Assembly: GCA_934662525.1 (NCBI GenBank)
Contig: CAKUKJ010000078.1
Location: 1-8,556 of the forward strand
DNA: 8,556 nucleotides
Source: an uncultured Coriobacteriales bacterium
Lineage (GTDB): Bacteria; Actinomycetota; Coriobacteriia; Coriobacteriales; UMGS124
Direction: 5' to 3'
Each line of letters begins with the position of its first letter. The stretch's first letter is position 1. Below the pieces are notes generated by a model that saw only the letters and a list, made by a program, of their open reading frames with translations, was not told where the DNA came from and ran no database searches. A program made the position numbers and the translations under genes. Shown piece after piece: positions 6,670 to 8,556 of this stretch.

Positions 6670-7608
6670 TTACTTCTTCTCAACCTTGAACGAGGGGATG
6701 TAGCCGTTGGCCTCGATGGTGTCGTAGCCCGTCTGCGAGTAGATGTAGTCAATGAAGGCCTGGGCGGCGGGGGTCACGTCCTCGCCGGTGACGAACATGA
6801 CGGGGCGCTGAATGGTGTAGTCGCCCGACAGGATGTTCTCCTCGGTTGGCTCCACGCCGTCGACCTTCATGGCGAAAAGCACCTGCTTGTCGGCGTTTGC
6901 CTTGTTGTAGGCGCCGAAACCCGCATAGCCGATGGCCCATTTGTCGTTGGCGATGTTCGTGGCCAGCTCGGTCATGGAGGCCGACTGCGTGGCAGCGGGC
7001 GTCACCTCGGAGTCGCCCATGACAGCCTTCTGGAACACCTCGTAGGCGCCGCCGGACAGGTCGCGGATGTAAACGTTGATGGGCTCGTCGTCGAAAGACG
7101 CGTCGATATCCTTCCAAGAGGAGATCTCGCCGGCGAAAATCTGACGGATGAGGTCGGTATCCATGTCGTCCATGATGCCGCAGACGGGGTTCTCGGCATT
7201 GACGGAGACGGTGAGCGCGTCGTGGGCCACCATGAACTGCTGGTATTTGTCGCCCAGGGCCTCCACCTCGGAGTCCTTGATGTCACGGGCTAGCATGCCG
7301 AAGTCGGCCGTGCGGTCGATGGCGGCCTGCACGCCCACGCCCGAGCCGCCCGGAGCCACGTAGATGGAGATGTTCTGGGCGGGGAAGTCGGGGTTCACCT
7401 TGTCCCAGGTAACGTAGGTCTCAGTGAACGAGGAGGCCAGCGAAGAGATGATGGGGTACAGCGACGTGGAGCCGCAGAAGAGCACCTGGGCCTTGAAGTC
7501 GTCATCGTCGGCATGGGCCAGGCCCGCGCCGAAACCGCCCATGAGGGCCACGGCGACGGTGCCGCCTGCGACGGCGAGGAAATTACGGCGGGTAAGGGCA
7601 GCGTTCAT
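6670..7608 (-). CDS. pstS: Phosphate-binding protein PstS, Tat-exported
   Basis: A 312-residue extracytoplasmic binding protein that captures the anion and passes it to PstCA. ATG 7608-7606 has GGAGA (7618-7614) 5 bases upstream. The N-terminus is a twin-arginine signal (T-R-R-N-F-L at 6-11, hydrophobic core 12-30, A-H-A at 31-33 before an Asp run), with probable cleavage after Ala33. There is no lipobox cysteine, unlike most Gram-positive PstS. Binding-site landmarks: G-S-T-S-L-Y-P (46-52), G-G-S-G-V-G (87-92), A-D-F-G (101-104) and Arg182 in R-D-L-S-G-G-A (182-188), where the family usually has R-x-x-x-S-G-T. The late fold motifs W-A-I-G-Y-A-G (224-230), R-P-V-M-F-V-T (268-274) and G-Y-I-P-S-F (302-307) are typical of PstS. 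First gene of the pst cluster. Confidence 0.92.
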   Translation of the reverse strand: MNAALTRRNFLAVAGGTVAVALMGGFGAGLAHADDDDFKAQVLFCGSTSLYPIISSLASSFTETYVTWDKVNPDFPAQNISIYVAPGGSGVGVQAAIDRTADFGMLARDIKDSEVEALGDKYQQFMVAHDALTVSVNAENPVCGIMDDMDTDLIRQIFAGEISSWKDIDASFDDEPINVYIRDLSGGAYEVFQKAVMGDSEVTPAATQSASMTELATNIANDKWAIGYAGFGAYNKANADKQVLFAMKVDGVEPTEENILSGDYTIQRPVMFVTGEDVTPAAQAFIDYIYSQTGYDTIEANGYIPSFKVEKK

Positions 7609-7696
7609 GCGGGTCTCCGTTTCTTTTTTGCGCCAACGATGGTCGGGCCCTCACCGTCAGCGCGCAACGCGCACCGGTTTGGGGACGGGGCTGAGA

Positions 7697-7709
7697 ACGG
7701 CCAGGCCGT
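7697..7709. promoter_or_regulatory. Palindrome in the pstS leader, possible operator
   Basis: ACGGCC-A-GGCCGT is a perfect 6-bp inverted repeat with a single central base, about 90-100 bp upstream of the pstS ATG. The tight symmetry suits a dimeric DNA-binding protein better than an RNA hairpin, because a one-base loop cannot close. No repeat of it elsewhere in the window was noticed. Confidence 0.25.
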
Positions 7710-7756
7710 CATCGGCATAGACTGATTGTGTGGATTGGGGCGCGCTGCGGCAGAAC

Positions 7757-7772
7757 CCGCCCTCCTGGGCGG
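7757..7772 (-). other. GC-rich stem-loop upstream of pstS
   Basis: CCGCCC (7757-7762) and GGGCGG (7767-7772) form a perfect 6-bp stem with a 4-base loop. Neither strand has a U-run after it, so it is not a standard terminator. It lies between the weak extended -10 at 7791-7799 and pstS and would be part of a pstS leader RNA if transcription starts there. Confidence 0.25.
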
Positions 7773-8181
7773 CGCAAACGCGACAAGGAGACTGTAACAC
7801 AACACGCGCCGCACACGTCTTTTCCCACGAGAGATGCATATGTGCGCAGGCAGGCGGCATCGGAAACCCGACGAAGGCGCAGGAGTCGACCACACTTTTG
7901 GGCCCAGCGCACTCAGTGCCTCCGGCAAGTATGAAAGAACGGCGTCCCGCGGCTCGCCTTGTTCTCGGGCAAGAATTCGCTGCCAACAGATGTGCGGGAA
8001 TCGCGCTTCACCGTCATCGTCTCCCACGCGCGCGAACGCACTGCCGACAAATACGCGGAGAGCACGCTCGCCTTTGAGGCCACGACTGCATACGCGCCCC
8101 ACTCGCCCACTTTTCCCCAGGCAAAGGACACGCTCAAGCAAACCACCGCCTCAATACAACCCAGCGTCACTTGGCAGCGGC

Positions 8182-8337
8182 CGCTTGCATGGATGAAAAC
8201 GTCATTTTGCCTGCAGATTGGGAAACGACCAAAAGCCACTTCCGACAAAACACCAGGTAGATGCCTTGCAGCTGAAAGCAGCTACCCCTCCTCGGCAAAA
8301 TACTGCAGGCAAAACGGCATTCCCATCCACGAAAGCG
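8182..8337 (-). repeat. 156-bp element with 35-nt inverted arms; candidate structured RNA or MITE-like repeat
   Basis: Arms 8182-8216 and 8303-8337 are inverted copies around an 86-base centre. Read as minus-strand RNA, 33 of 35 positions pair: 28 Watson-Crick and five G-U, with only C-A and U-C mismatches. Read as plus-strand RNA, five of those six transition differences become A-C mismatches. The best-conserved block is a 12-base exact match (TTTTGCCTGCAG at 8205-8216, with its complement at 8303-8314). The centre holds AGCTG-AAAG-CAGCT (8270-8283) and GGTAG/CTACC (8256-8260 with 8282-8286). These overlap, so only one can form fully. The element lies downstream of a terminator and 570 bases from pstS. 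It could be a small RNA, an unknown leader or regulator, or a non-autonomous mobile repeat; I do not recognise a known family. Confidence 0.6.
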
Positions 8338-8385
8338 CAGGAGCGCACGGCCAAGCCCCATCCCCATGCACGCAAGCGCAAACGC

Positions 8386-8425
8386 AAAACGCCGACAAGC
8401 GAGGCAGGGGGCTCGCTTGTCGGCG
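8386..8425 (-). terminator. Intrinsic terminator of the gene at the right edge
   Basis: On the minus strand a perfect 14-bp stem (8425-8412 with 8403-8390) closes an 8-base loop (8404-8411) and is followed at once by TTTT (8389-8386). It begins 32 bases after the stop codon of the gene ending at 8458. The stem is strong and the U-run short but adequate. It separates that gene from the inverted-repeat element and the pst cluster. Confidence 0.82.
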
Positions 8426-8457
8426 CATGGTACGCCGTGCTTATGTCAGACTGCGCG

Positions 8458-8556
8458 TTACTCGTGCACGATGCCGTTGTGGAAGCGGTAGGACGCCTTG
8501 AGGTTGTAGTCCTGCAGCATGTCCTCGGGCAGCTCGGGGTTGTCGTCCTTCACCGT
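8458..8556 (-). CDS. C-terminal end of an unidentified protein
   Basis: The last 32 codons and the TAA stop (8460-8458) of a minus-strand gene that enters from the right edge. The tail is polar, with P-E-L-P-E-D-M-L-Q-D-Y followed by K-A-S-Y-R-F-H-N-G-I-V-H-E at the end. Codon use is strongly GC-rich at third positions, and a strong terminator follows at the expected distance, so this is a real gene end. I do not recognise the family from this short piece. It is on the same strand as pstS but separated from it by the terminator and about 850 bases. Confidence 0.7.
   Translation of the reverse strand, partial: TVKDDNPELPEDMLQDYNLKASYRFHNGIVHE

Larger units (their letters stand above)
7609..8181. 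other. Long non-coding region upstream of pstS
   Basis: About 570 bases in which I see no gene. Several frames are open in both directions but have no credible ribosome-binding site, no recognisable protein and no consistent codon preference. On the minus strand, toward pstS, there is a weak extended -10 (TGTTACAGT, 7799-7791) without a good -35. Three short palindromes follow: 7757-7772, 7697-7709 and 7660-7672 (GCGCG-CAA-CGCGC). The pst promoter is presumably in this region, but I cannot place it firmly and found no clear Pho box. Confidence 0.4.

Noticed and set aside
7780..7800. Pho box upstream of pstS
   Set aside because: TGTTACAG loosely recalls PhoB/PhoP half-sites, but I found no properly spaced repeat.
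7605..8248. Minus-strand frames of 111-178 codons upstream of pstS
   Set aside because: They overlap one another or the pstS start, have low-complexity Arg/Pro-rich or unremarkable content and no credible starts.
7959..8501. Plus-strand frame of 180 codons
   Set aside because: It runs through the inverted repeat, the terminator and the antisense of the gene end at 8458, with no ribosome-binding site and no recognisable domain.
1..8556. CRISPR array, tRNA or rRNA genes, insertion sequences
   Set aside because: No regularly spaced direct repeats, cloverleaf-like sequences, rRNA motifs or transposase frames were seen.

Overview
High-GC bacterial DNA, most likely from an anaerobic actinobacterium of the Coriobacteriia type. 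That placement is an inference from GC-rich codon use, strong GGAGGT ribosome-binding sites, a Tat-exported PstS and the AraC/ABC-exporter pairing; no marker gene fixes the taxon. Almost every gene lies on the minus strand.

Left part (1-1671): the first 141 residues of an ABC exporter (transmembrane plus ATPase type) run off the left edge on the minus strand. An AraC-family regulator reads away from it on the plus strand. The 233-bp gap between them holds a long dyad (462-498) that looks like an operator, so the regulator probably controls the exporter, itself, or both.

Middle part (1747-7608, minus strand): a phosphate-type ABC importer in the order pstS-pstC-pstA-pstB. pstC, pstA and pstB are translationally coupled by 4-base and 1-base overlaps. 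pstS is set off by 105 bases containing a stem-loop. PstS binds the anion outside the cell, PstC and PstA form the channel, and PstB supplies ATP hydrolysis. Where phoU is commonly found there is instead a 729-residue membrane protein of unknown function, with about seven membrane segments, a helical middle domain, an Ala/Lys/Glu-rich stretch and a glycine-zipper-like C-terminal hydrophobic segment. Several usually conserved residues are changed in PstS (the SGT anion loop) and PstA (the RxxGE motif), so the system is either divergent or has altered specificity.

Right part (7609-8556): about 850 bases with no convincing protein gene. It contains the pstS leader with small palindromes, then a striking 156-bp inverted repeat (8182-8337). 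Its 35-nt arms pair far better as minus-strand RNA (33 of 35, five G-U) than as plus-strand RNA. This is followed by a strong intrinsic terminator and the last 32 codons of an unrecognised minus-strand gene.

The best candidates for something undescribed are the 8182-8337 structured element and the 729-residue protein beside the Pst operon.
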